Below, piece by piece: positions 49,119-61,500 of a stretch of 64,000 nt of DNA. The first letter of the stretch is position 1. Each line of letters opens with the position of its first letter. The DNA comes from Rhabdornis inornatus (Eukaryota > Chordata > Aves > Passeriformes > Rhabdornithidae), in contig VWZS01004857.1 of NCBI GenBank assembly GCA_013397075.1, forward strand, positions 833,832 through 897,831, written 5' to 3'. The position numbers and the translations under genes were made by a program. Below the pieces are notes generated by a model. That model saw nothing but the letters and a program-made list of their open reading frames with translations. It made no database searches and was not told the origin of the DNA.

Positions 49119-52100
49119 TTAAAAATCCTTTTTTTTTTATTTTTCCAAATTCTGGGGCAAGTGACTGAAATGTCTACGTGATGATACACCATATATGTGA
49201 TGCTGTATAGGGATGGTGGTGGAATCCCTGCTTGGAGCAATTTAATCTTCACAGTATGTCTGTGTGCTGTTCTGCTTGGTTTGCTGTGGCTGAAACAGCT
49301 AGTTCCTTCTGGAAAGAACTCCTGGAGTTAAGAAGAAAATATGAGTATGCCTAATTTTCCCATCCATGGAAGTTTGTCAAGGTAGTCACCAGTAAATGTC
49401 AATGAATACTGTACTCACGCTGTGCAGTGCTCTGATGGCCACAGATTTTACAAACTCTGCACAAGACTGTTTTAGTAGAGAACTTGGTTTAGATTTCCAA
49501 TCCTCACTAAGGCACTTGCCACTGTTTACAGAGTATCCTTGTCTTTTTTCCCTTGTTTTTTAAATATCTGTTCGTGGTAATATGAGCTGGAGAAGAACGA
49601 AGGTGTGTGGGAGGGGATATCTTTTTTACTGCTAACAATTTTGATTTAACAGCCTAAAAGGAAGTGGAAAAGAGTGTATTATTTAATCATTCCTTCCCCA
49701 TCAGCTATAACATGTGCAGAAGTTGCATCTGCAAAATTTGAAGTGCACATGTTCCATAATTTCACTCCATTCTTTCTGCAAGTGCTCATAGAGACCAGTT
49801 CTGGATTATTGTTTTGAAATAAGATGTACTTTTTTGAGTCTGTGGGAATACTTGGAATTGTTCTAATATAAATATTCTGAATGTTTCTGCTTTATTTTTG
49901 TGAGTTTTTTTGTTTCTTTTAAATTTCAGTTAATTGTGCTGAGTATTACACACATGGCTCATGTTTCTTGTGAAGTCATGAAAAACTAAAGCAAATGGAA
50001 TGCAGGAAAGGAGAGGCTCAGTTTTCTGGTTTAGGGGCCAACACCCTTCACAGAATCTTGACAACTTCCATTTGAAAAATCAAGACCCTTGATAAAGAAA
50101 TTGCAAAGCGTCACTTTTCCCCAAATGTATGCTCCTGCTTCACATTAAATTCATAGTGGCTTCCCTGTCTTTCAATATGTTTGCATGTTTCATTAAGAGA
50201 ATTTGATGCTCTGTGCTTATAAGGTTTTTCTAAATTTTCTTCTCCAGTTACTGCACAAGTATGGGTTGTTTTTTTTTTCTAATATTCACCCAACTTGCAC
50301 TCTCTTTTTGTTACCTTCTTGTTACAGGAGGACTCCTGTTAGTTTCTGTGCAAGATTGATGGCCAGCTCTGCTCATCCTTGCGAAGTTTCTGCAGGCTGG
50401 CAAAAAATAGATGCTTTTTTGATTGCTTTCTAGATCACTTTTTGCATCCACTTTAGCCATGATCAGGCACAGTAAGTAATCATGAGCAATCAAGACTGGC
50501 ATTCAGTAAACTGGTAATTGTAGGTATTAGCAATGTCCATTTAACGTAAAGGCTTTTATAAACAGTCAGAACTTGGTTGAGGATGTCTCAGATATTTTAC
50601 ATGTTCTTCTATTCAGTGATTAATTTTTCCCAACTATTCCTTTTTTCTAAGCTACTTCTGTCTTACTTGTACAGTTCATAATTTTTTGTAGTGAATAACG
50701 TCCTGTATTTATGCAGCACATGAAACAATGGTATTTTTTAAATAACTATAGTCACTTTGCTTTCCAGGACAGAATAAGAAACAAAAAGAAATAATGAATT
50801 TAACAGTGAAACTTCAACTAAAAGCTTTAAAAAAAATTATTCTTGTGGAAGCTCCCCTTCATCTCCAGATGTTTAAAATTTTTTTTATAGTAAAGAACAT
50901 TTGAATTTCAATGCAGTGGGAAGATAAAATGAACACTTAATAAAACAAGTGCTTCTATACTTAGGAAAGACCAGTTGTTATCAGTGGAAAATTCCAGGCT
51001 CTGTTGCTTTTAACGTCATACTAAGTGGCACCTAGAAGTGTTTTGTGTTCATAACATTTGCCAGAATATAAATGGAAAGGATTTATGACAAAAATAATAT
51101 TGGTGTTGCATGGAGTATGAAGGAATGTTATAACAACACATAAAAGCAAGCGAAGTGTGGTTGTTCAGGGGAAGATAAGCAGAAGAGGATGGGTCATTAT
51201 CCCATGTGCAGCTCCGGGAGTGCCGCTTTCACCCTGCAGGAACGCAGGAGCTTAAGGGACAGAGATGAGGGAGTCAGGGAGGACTGCTGAGTGGCTGCAG
51301 CCTCTTCTAGGAGGACTTCTTTATTGTTGGAGGCTTTTGCACAGTACCATCAGGGATGCTAGAAGGAACAAAACCTTGCCAGTTAAGCAGTGACCAGAAT
51401 TCCAGTTCCCTTCCCTTACAAATCCCCTGCTATATTTCTGCTTTATGCAGGATCCCCTGCTGAATGCAGATTCTGAACACATAAGGATCTTACACATGCA
51501 GTCTCTGACTGTAGGCCAGGACTGTGCTGCTGGTCCTCTGTGTGCTATCATAATTCATAGAGCCAACACAGGCAGGACTACTTTGCAAAATAATAAGGTG
51601 CAGGAGGTTTTTGGTTTTATTCTGTTATGCCATCTTCGTGGGCAAGTTCCTTTTCTTGAACTGATTGCTTATCTAAAAACTAGGTCTTGGCCAGTAACTT
51701 AACAATGTCATAGCAACTGCATAATAGGATTTTTTTTCAGAAGCTTAGAAAATACTGTCTATACACTGATACTTTGGAAGGGTTTGGCAATGCCTGGAGT
51801 TGAGATAATTCACCTTGTGGTCATGTTCATACTAATCCAGCACAAAGCTGTGCCACTGCAAAATGTGTTGTCTTGTACACTGCTTTCCCACTTAAGAGTG
51901 TGTGCCAGTGCTAGATCTCACATGGCCTTGTGCAATGAATCTGATAAGAGTCTGACTGAGATGCCAATAACCTTCATGTGTGTGGGATGGAGGGAAGAGG
52001 GTAGGACTGGGGCTGTCAGGAGGGAGCTGAAAGGTATGAATATTTGAAGTGGTGAGAAGAGGCAGGAGAACAGGCCCCCTCCCTTTGATAGCAGTGTACC

Positions 52101-55100
52101 TTTATGCCACATTTAAGTGATCATGCGGTTGCTATCATAACCCTGTAACTATGCCATTAGTAAAAAAGTCTCTGCTTGTTTTTTATTGATTTAAATTTTT
52201 TTTCCTCCATGGTGAATAGCTACCTGACCTTAGCCTTTGTTTCTCCCATCTCTTGTCGTATCCCAGCAACCATGTACTTGCTCTGCTTTGCTCTTAACTC
52301 ATTTGTCAGCTGTTGTGCAAAGGGACCATGTCTTCCTCCCTTGTTGTGATTATCAGGCCTGACCTTGATGAAGTTCAGAAGCCTCAGCTGCAGTAAAAAC
52401 AATGTTGGGGAAGAAGTAAATATACAAATAACAGTAACTTGCATGACTGTGACATTCCCCCCAGGCTTATGAGAGTCAAATCTGTGAGGTCTGAAATAAG
52501 TGTGTTGCCCTGTGTGCAATGGGGATTTCATTTGTGAAGGAAGTTGGAACAAATGTGATAATAAAAGTGTAATGACGAGAGGGAGCACTGCCTTTAGGAG
52601 GTGAATGCTATTACAGCTTATTCTTCTCCATTTTGAAAGCTTTCTGCTTTTCTCTAAGTTTATGATGATAGTGGTGGTGTCTGTAAATAGCATTAGCATT
52701 TTAATTTTTTATTGGAAAAGCTTTAAAAAGTCATACAACAGATGTAGCATCTATGCAGTTCAGCTCTGACTAGATAACTTTGAGGTGATCCCTTTTAAAA
52801 TGAATTTCGATTCTTGAATTCTTTTCTATGAGGTTAGTGCCTAACTGTGATTATTCTGCTCTTGGTATAGTGTAGTCAGTGTGTCGTTAGTCATGTGAAT
52901 GCACAATTCAACCCTAACTCAAAGCAAATCCTGGTGTGTCATCAAGTAAGGACTGGCTTGCCCTTCAATTCCTAAACTTCATCCAGTGCAGATTCTAAAA
53001 TCTTGAAATTTGTATCTTCTCTCAGTTTTTTGTGATATGCTTTTGCTACTTTTCTCCATCTCTTTAGTTGGTTTAAAGGTTTTTGTTTGTTTTCTGCTGA
53101 TACTCTTATCCCAGATTTCCATATCTCAATTTTCATTCCATCAATCTTAGTTACATGGACTCTCAATGTAAGAAACAAGGTATTTGCTGTCTGATTTCAT
53201 GTCTCTTCAGCCTTTGTGATATTTAGCTCTTTATCATAAATCACTCTTTCTAAGCTTTTTAGCCATGAAAGTTTCTCTTCTTTGGACACGTTTTACTGTT
53301 CCAGTGACTTTCTGGTTCCTTCCATTGTACTACCAGACATACTCTTGCAACTGGGTTTATGCCAGACCTGTTTAAAGTCACTGCTTTATCCTTTCCCTCA
53401 TCCCGTTTTTCTGTAACCCAACATCCCATATACAGGCAATCCTGACTTACATAAAGCTGATTTTCAGGCAGGTTAAATTGTCAATTCCTGTCAGGTGTAT
53501 TTTCCTTGTTAGTTTTGGTCTCTCTTATATTAACTATTTTGCAGGCTGCATGTCTGTATAAAGTATGTGCTTGGGATTTTTTTCCAAGCCTTATTGATTT
53601 TTATTTTGCTGTTGGCAGTGCTAACCTCTCTACAATACACCTGTATTTCTGAGTACCTCACCATTTGATGGTGCTTCAGTTTTGATTTTAATGATGTTTT
53701 CCACATCAAAGAAATTCCCCAAAGAACACTACATATACCATAGCTGGAATAAAAGTGCAAGGGCATGATTAGATGTTCTTTCCCCCATAACTGCTGGAAA
53801 TTTGTGAAAGCATAGGCAAAATGTGATATAGCCTAGGTATTGCTTGCCAAGAATTGCAGTGATTGTATCCTGCTGAGCAGAATCACTGTCTTCCCTAAAA
53901 GACAAAAATGGAGCAGGGCAGAGCAGTAGGTAGGTAGTGGTGAGATACAGATACCGCAATTTAGGAATTCTTGTCTGTAGTCTTGTTTCTGCCCATCTCA
54001 GAATGTGTTAAGATTTGCAAAGGATTCAGTTTTGTAGCTGTTTTTCTACTGCATTTCTGCAGGGCACAGCCTTTCTGTATAAATAATTCCTTTAAATTAG
54101 GGCCTTGTTCCATGGCTGCAGCCTTCTATTGCTTTTCCTGCATGAGAGCCACCATCCCTGTCATGTTTTGCCTGCAAAAGGATGAACAATCTTTTGAGAT
54201 TGTCTAAATTATGGGAGCTGTTTTGAGCTTAAATGCTTGGCCTGATGTTAGGAAGAAATCTGTGTGGGGTGGAAGGGATGGGTAAATCGTTTTTCCTCTC
54301 CAGTGGGGAGCAGTTGCAGAGCTCCTCAGTGATTTCTGCTCTGCCTGTGCAGATTTAAACGTTTTCCCATCACAGGTGACCCATAGGCAGGAGGCAGCTC
54401 TGTGATAAGAGTGAATTCGGGCTTGCTGCTGCCACATCCTCTTCTTTCTCCCACATTATCCATCCAGCGATGTCCCTGAGGCACAGCCTGAGGGGTCACC
54501 CGTCTTTGTTTCCTCAACCGTCAGTCAAAAAAGAATCCTTAGCTCCTGCTAACATTGTTTGTATTGGCCTTGGATTAGCTGTGGATGCAAGGAATTCTCT
54601 TTCTGTTGAGCAACGCCTGTAAAATGCAGCAAGAGAAGAATGATCCCTATGGACAGGAGTTTATGATAGTGCAGGGCAGTCAGTGTAGGCAGCCATCAAG
54701 AAGGGAGCGCTCACCTGGCATAATTCTTGGTACTCGGTAGTTGGTAGTGGACTGTGAAAATTTACAGTTAAGTATGGACAGCACTAAATTAGGCACTAAT
54801 TTAAGCTGCAGCTTTCGTGAAAATACCCTTTCAAATCCATTAGGGTTTTTTTTTTGAGATTAAGTATTACATAGACATTTTTCGACTTCACCTTTATTTC
54901 ATAATGTAGTAAATTACATAATTTGACATGATACCGTGTGTTACACATGAAATGCTGGGCTGCTCTGTGTACTGAGACAGTGATCTGCTTCAGGCAGAAA
55001 CTATGGGTGTGTTTGAGAAGATATTTTTAATTAGCACAATTAAAAACCCGGCCATATTTGACATCAGTTATCTAAATGTTGTTACACTCCATCCACAGAA

Positions 55101-57519
55101 AAATTGTTTTTCCACTGTAATAAGCATGAAACTATCAGTCAGCAATGTCTGTTCCAGCAGTAAGTATTTGCATCTAGGTTAGTACAGCAAAGATTTCTTA
55201 TTTTATTTTTTTTCCCCAGCAGCTGACTTTGCCTCAGCAGTGACTTGAAAGTTTGCCAAGCCTTTGTCACAAAACAAGCTAGTGAGGACCTTTGGATGTC
55301 ACTGTGCAAAGGATACTGTTCTAATTGAGCACATGTTCTCAGGACAAGGCTGATACTCTCAGAAGAGGTGCCAGGTGACAAAAATAGTTGTATTTTATAG
55401 ACAGATAGAAAAGAATGCTGTGTCTTTCCAGATGGTATTTTGTTTTGTAGTTGTGAACGATTCAGGTTAAGGGCCTGGAGATGTGGATGGCTTTCTAAAT
55501 ATGACTCCTGGAAGTGTATCTGGTCTCACTATTTGGTTTGATATCCTTAAGGAGAGAAGATACTCAAACGTAAGCGGACTGCCTGTGTGTTACCACACAA
55601 TTCAAAGCAGCTAGAAAGCTGTTGTAGTAGTCAACACCATGTGCTCATAAATGAGTGAAGTGTCTTGTTATTTTTGGGAAGTGCTAAGAAGTATTTTTAG
55701 TATATTTTTTTAATTGGATGAAACATGATATCAGAATCAAACATTTTTGTTTCTGTTTTCATTTGTTCAGAGTGAAAATTGAAGCACACAATTATAATAC
55801 AAAGTAATATTTTATTTGTTGTTACATATGTGTATACAGCATGTATGTACTCCATAGGATTGGGTATATTCCAAAGTTAAAGCATCTCAGTGAGTCATCT
55901 ATGGAAGCCTTATGTTTTAGATTTAGTAAAAACCCCAGACTAACACACCATTGTTTACATATAATTCACAAAATATTACTCTGTTCTTAACTTAGCAAAA
56001 CTCTTTGCATTGCTTTTCAGCAGCTACAATATTTAATTTACTTGTATAATTACTTACTGTACCAAATTTGAAGGATTTTTTTCCAACTTCAGTGCAAATT
56101 ATTGTTTGCAGAGGTGCTAGATTGAAATAAGGGGTTTACATTGAAGAAATCTCCTCGAGAAACCACCAGTGACTTCCATAATGACTTCATTTAAGATAGG
56201 TTCGTATTTAAATTGTTGTCTTTAATCTCTTCATTATTATAGTTCAGTCTTAAAGACAAAATTCATCACGCTCAATAAATTGATTTGGCTTTGTAATATA
56301 TTTCCTATTCATAATGTCAAATGTTTGTGAATTTTCTCTTGAGTAAAGAAAAAAATTCTGGTTCTGAAGAATAAAGATCTAATCCCAGCTGCAATAAGGA
56401 CTGTTTCTTCCTTTTTGACAGTAGTGTAATGGCATTGAGGTGGATGTAGGAAAACATTCATCAGCACTGTAGTGAGAAAAGCAAAGGAAAAAAATTCATA
56501 ACACAAAGCAATAGTTGCTGATGTTGTCACTTTGTACTGCATGACATGGCATGGGCCGCTAAGAGAGACTTTCACTGGAATAGGTTTGTGCTGGTGCCTC
56601 TCAATTCAGCCAGCCATATGTATAACTAATACAGAACAGTATGTGACAATCCCAAGGTATTCTATAAGAACCAAAGATGACTTTGATGTGATGTGGTCTG
56701 GATGGAGCAACCCAGGCAAAATAAACTTTAGATTCCTTAAGCCATAAAGACTCTACATATGTGTTACTCACAGGAAGAACCATGACTAGGTATCTTTCCT
56801 GAGTTTTATTAGATCACTGCCCAAAGCAAACAAAAAAATTATATCACCAGTTTAGATTTTGTTTTTAATTGGCATGCAGTATTTAATATGTAGAACTGTT
56901 GATGGTTTTTGTGGTTGGTTTTTGTTAGTTTGCTTTTTTAATCATCCATAACTGATCTTACTATTGAAGCTATCCAGTTTGTTAAGCAAAACAAATATTT
57001 CCTGGAGCAGATAAATTGGACCTGGAGGGATGGGGGATGAGATGGGGGTGTAACAGTCTTGAAAGATTTTTAGAAATGATAAGTCTTGTCATCCTATCTG
57101 GTTTTAGATTATAAATTAAAAGAGAATGAATGCACAGAAACGTATCGGTGGGCAAACTAGGGATTGACCTGAACTGGATTGAATGGGAAGAAATACTTTT
57201 TAAAGTTACAGAAGAGTTTATAGTTGTGAGGAATTGGCTCCTGACTTTAGTACCTCATGGTGTTGGGGTTTAAGCAATGAATTCTTTCCATTTAGTGTTA
57301 TAATTCACAGTATAACTTTAACCAGAAACACAGAGTGTTTGGCAATTGTTTAAGTTACTTTAATTGTTGATCACATGTCTTGGTCTTAATACAGTTTGTA
57401 GTAATTTCAGATCAAATTTAAAACATAGTGGAGCTATAAAAGAAAAAATAGCCTGAAGTCTTTTTTTTTTAATAGCCATGTTTTCACTTTTTTCCTTCTG
57501 CTCTTTTTCAAAAACATAG

Positions 57520-57713
57520 AAAGACAGCGTTGTCCAGTATGCCTCTCAGATAATAAAGAGTAATCTTCCTCCAGTGATTCAAAAAACTGGTGAAAGATTA
57601 AATGATACTTCATGGCAGCTGATGCTGGGATCCCTCAATTTGATCTCAGAAGCTCTTAAACCTTCCCTTATGTGAATTTCTGATGCAAATATTTGTAATA
57701 AATTTGTAATAAA
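57520..57713 (+). CDS. Candidate alternative 3'-terminal exon of CEP85L
   Basis: A long pyrimidine tract (CACTTTTTTCCTTCTGCTCT and on) and the acceptor AACATAG precede an open frame of 51 codons plus TGA (57520-57675). Two AATAAA signals follow 22 and 33 bases after the stop (57697 and 57708). The exon starts in phase 0, exactly matching the donor phase of the 21593-22362 exon. The predicted tail reads KDSVVQYASQIIKSNLPP, then VIQKTGERLNDTSWQL and LGSLNLISEALKPSLM. It is amphipathic and not low complexity. I do not recognise a family. It could be an alternative CEP85L C-terminus that lacks the coiled coil, the last exon of an unknown nested gene, or chance. Confidence 0.4.
57697..57713 (+). 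terminator. Paired polyadenylation signals
   Basis: Two AATAAA hexamers lie 11 bases apart (57697-57702 and 57708-57713), shortly after an in-frame stop. A T-rich segment follows (GAGTTTTTTTGC), which fits a downstream element. Confidence 0.4.
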
Positions 57714-58385
57714 TTCTTTCTTGATTAAACGTCCCAGTGAGTTTTTTTGCTTTTCTTCCAAACCATGATGTTGTTGGCTTGTATTGAGTTCAGTTGTTGC
57801 CCTCAGTTTGTTGCAAGACATGAAGCCTGGCTTTTGTGAAAATTAATAGAAAGCCTGAAACCTGTTACTTGTGAAAGTTTTATTCTCTTACAATTTAGTC
57901 AGAATTACATTCCCATATTCTGTATTTTAAGTGCACACACATCAAGGGAAATTTCTCTCTCTGTAAACCAGCATTACAGGTGGGAGTTGAACGGTGCAGT
58001 GGCAACTGTTATCTGCGGTTACCAGTGGGTCTGAAGTTACCAAGCCCTGTTGTTTGAAGTGCTACAAGGATTGCAGCAGGATATGAACAGTTTGTGTTCT
58101 TCCTCTTGATGATGTAGTTAATTCTAAATGAGTTTTTCATTCCTAACTGCTTTCAGAGCTATGAATTGTTTAGTAGAGGAATTATAAAATCAGTGACACT
58201 CGGTGAAATTTGTTCCCAGAAACTTGTTTATAAATGCAGTTGTTTTATACAAAGCAAATCTGAATTAAACTGCAAAACAGTCCTTAGGTTTCTGTAAGAG
58301 CAAACCACTTTGTGAATGCCATAATATGTAGGACATTATTTACTTTCAGTGTTTTGGCGGCTAATCCTACAATTCTTTTATGCAG

Positions 58386-58507
58386 GTTTCACCTGGAACA
58401 TCTCGTTCAAGTTACCCAGCTGCCAGCTATCAGGACTCCAGCAACTGGGAATCTCTAATGAAAATTAAAGAAGGGCTGCTAAGGCAGAAGGAGTTTGTGA
58501 TTGATAG
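58386..58507 (+). CDS. CEP85L: CEP85L coding exon at the start of the coiled coil
   Basis: The acceptor TTTTATGCAG and donor AG/GTAAGT bound 122 nt (40 codons plus 2 bases). The exon is read in phase 0 directly from the 21593-22362 exon. The protein reads VSPGTSSRSSYPAASYQDSS, then NWESLMKIKEGLLRQKEFVI and DR. This parallels human CEP85L, where a Ser-rich linker leads into SKWESMLKIKEGLLRQKE-VIDR, the beginning of the long coiled coil. It ends in phase 2. The next exon, expected to continue with a QKQQITHL-like stretch, was not found in the remaining 5.5 kb. Confidence 0.95.
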
Positions 58508-61500
58508 GTAAGTATCCAGCTGCATTCATGAGATTAGATGAAGTAAAAGCTACAGTGTAAAACTTGGCTTTCAGGAGAGCTATTTACTCAATAAAGTTGC
58601 TAGGTTTCAGTCCAGCCAGTATATATGCACAAATATGTTGGAGCTAATCCTGCTAAGAGAGAAGACTGGCAGCTGGCCTGAAGTCTTACACAAAGTTGGA
58701 AATGTATTTAGGAGGTTTAATGCCTCTGGAGTGGAAAAGGAACATCGAGCCCAACAGCCACTTCTGCTGTCAGGTTCCTCTCTTAGCTTCTTACCGGGCT
58801 ACATGTTTGTATAGGATATCTTTCTGGTTGTAAGGTCTTGGAAGTGACTTGCAAGATGAAAATTGGTCAGCTGCATTGTGCTGATTTTCTTTTCCATCAC
58901 AAGTACAGAAATGCAGAATATTTGATGCCAGTTGATAAAGGTTTGAGAAACTGGCCTTTGTAGTATTATTCAGCAGTAAAATCCTATTCAAATCCTCATA
59001 CGAAATGTTCAGATAAAAAAAAAATTAAAGCCAGAATCTTTATGCCAATAAATACGTAACTTCTTTTTAAAATTGCTGTCAATCTGAATGGGCCTTAAAT
59101 AGCAACTCACTGCTGTTAAGTTTCTAGTGCCAGGAGGATTTTGCTTGTGCAAGATCTGTTCATTCCTCTATTGCAACAGAAGGAGGAATTGCAGTGGTTG
59201 AAGGTGTTTCTGTCCCTGAGCACTGGCCAGTGCCTGTGGTGGCATTTCAGCGATGGAAGTTGGCATCAGGTTCCCCAGTTTGATGTTGGATGTTAGTGTG
59301 TGTTTACCTGCTCGTGCAGCAAAGATGGGACTCAGTTGGGAGCTGAGGCATGGGCTCACCATCCCACTCTGACAGCTCTCCTGCAGAGGTGGTGATCTCC
59401 CAGAGGGGTAAGAAGTTAAAATGGAAACATCTTTAGCTGTTGTTTACATCTCCTCTGTCAGAGCCTTTTGATCAGCTGCTTAGAGGGCATCTAAATTACA
59501 GTGTTTTTTCCAGGTTTGTTTTGTCAGTAGTAATGCTGCAGTAGCAAATCTGCAGCCCACCTCCTGGGGCCCAAGCTGTCAGCAGTGTCTGTGAGTACAT
59601 TGCTCGTGATGGCTGGGGTGGTCTTCAGTGCCTCTGCTGGGCTTATCATCCTGTGCACTCTACATGAAGGCTTGTTATACAATGGCAGCTAAAAATGCAG
59701 TTGGTGTTGCTCTTCTCATGCTGGAAGTGTGTTTACAGTCAAGGGAGAAGTTTCTGGAGTGACTGTAACCTGGCTGCCTGCTAATGTTACCTGATACTGT
59801 CAATGCGGAGGAAGAAAAGCTATTTCTTGATACCCAGTTGACGGTGTGCTTGTTCTTTTTTTGTACAAGTAATTTCTTTTGTATGACTTAATGAATACAC
59901 TTCTTTCAGGATTTCTCAGCAGAAGTCAGTTTAGATAATTTCTTTTCATTCAGCTGAAAAGGCAGAATACATTTTGGAATCTATTGAAATGGAACAGACT
60001 ACTTAGTGATGTTACATATTCAAGTAGATACTTGGTGTTAATGTTGTAATTTGTAATAATGCAGTGTAACAATAAATCACAGAACAGGTTCTTCTTTGAA
60101 TATTGAATTTCCATTTGAGCAAGATATTTGCCTGAAAAGGTATTTTAAAATGAAATAGAAACATCACTGGATTTGTATTTTAAGATTAGTACAAATCGAT
60201 GTTGCATATTTACAAAGCTTTTACAACAGATTATTTAATTTTTTATTTTTTTAAGAGGAGGTAGTGTCTTCTGTGATAGATAAAAATACTTTTGGTTTCA
60301 CTCATGAAGAAAATGGTACATATCTGCTATGCAAAAACCTCAAAATAGAACTCCATTAAAAAGCACTAGTGTTACATTTCTCATTAGATGGGGTTTTAAT
60401 AAGGCTTAAGTGTGAAAACTACCTTTCTTCAAGGCACAGAGCAGCACTAAGTGAAAATGCCGTGTTACCTGTGTTTAACACATGGGAACACAAGGCCTTA
60501 CACTGAGCTTCAGAATGGTGTTTGGGAGAAAACCTAAGTATTCCAGCTCTTTGTCTTCTTGAGCTTAATTTAAACTTCTTTTCGGAGTTTTAATTTCCTT
60601 GGGAATAGTGACCTAAAATTAAAAACATAAAGTTTGCTGAAGTGTAGTTAATTCAACATGGTGGTAGTTAAATTACAGAATTTATGCTTTGGGGAAATGG
60701 AGTAGAAAGTAATTTGTTGACTGAGGTTAGGTTGTAAGTGTTTGCTGAGAAGGCCCTTTGTGCATGTGGTTTTCATGGAGTTTTAAAAAGTGTAGTCTCC
60801 TTAAGTTGTATGCTGAATTTATAGACTGGTAGTTGAGGGGATGGAAGCTCAGGAGAGATGGGTTAACCTCCTGCTGCCTGGTAGCCAGAGGAGCAGGACA
60901 GCAGCTGGCACAGTGCTCCAGACACAGCTGTTTGCTGCTGGCAAGTACAAGGAACAGCTGGATGAAAAGAGGCACACCAGGAGCACCTCCCTGTTGCCTT
61001 TGTCACCAGCCTCCCTTTCACCCACAGAGTCGTTAACCTTTTTTTTTAAGGTTAAACACTCTTTCCTTGGGAATTGTACTGGTGTCCCACTTATCAAGGA
61101 AGTGGAGGAGATTAACATCACACACCTTGTTCTGCATAGCAGTGCTTAAATCTGTTGATAAGTAGGAAATGGATGCTCTGTACAGGGTAGTATATTTAGT
61201 CTGTTGTACCTTTATCTTGTTAAAAGAGGGAGGAAGAGCAGAAGAGAAGTGAAACATGCTGCCTGGTTCCCTTCTTTCCACACAAATATTATCAGCCCTT
61301 CCAGATTACATTATTAAATTTCCTTGTTTTGCATTGGAAATCTACCACATAGGAATTGTTGCAAGTAAGTTTCCAATAGTTACAAAAACAATTCAAGGAC
61401 TAATGCTTAACAGTGTGAATCCTAATGTTTGGGTACTTGGGTGTGTCACTAAAAATGCAAACATTTTTGAGTTTTTAAAATCCCAAACAGCCACTTGAGC

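Larger units (their letters stand above)
22363..58385 (+). other. CEP85L: 36-kb CEP85L intron hosting the antisense PLN gene
   Basis: The intron begins GTAAGG and ends TTTTATGCAG. It joins two CEP85L exons in phase 0. On the minus strand it contains the PLN coding exon (35456-35614) and a candidate PLN first exon and promoter (42480-42870), plus a micropeptide ORF (30122-30220). On the plus strand it contains a possible alternative terminal exon (57520-57713). It also holds CR1 fragments (about 23895-24436 and 31630-32220), a foldback element (28398-28540) and simple repeats. In the remaining sequence I see only AT-rich intron with short open frames. The GC-richer patches at 51170-51330 and 54240-54520 are unexplained. 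Confidence 0.9.
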
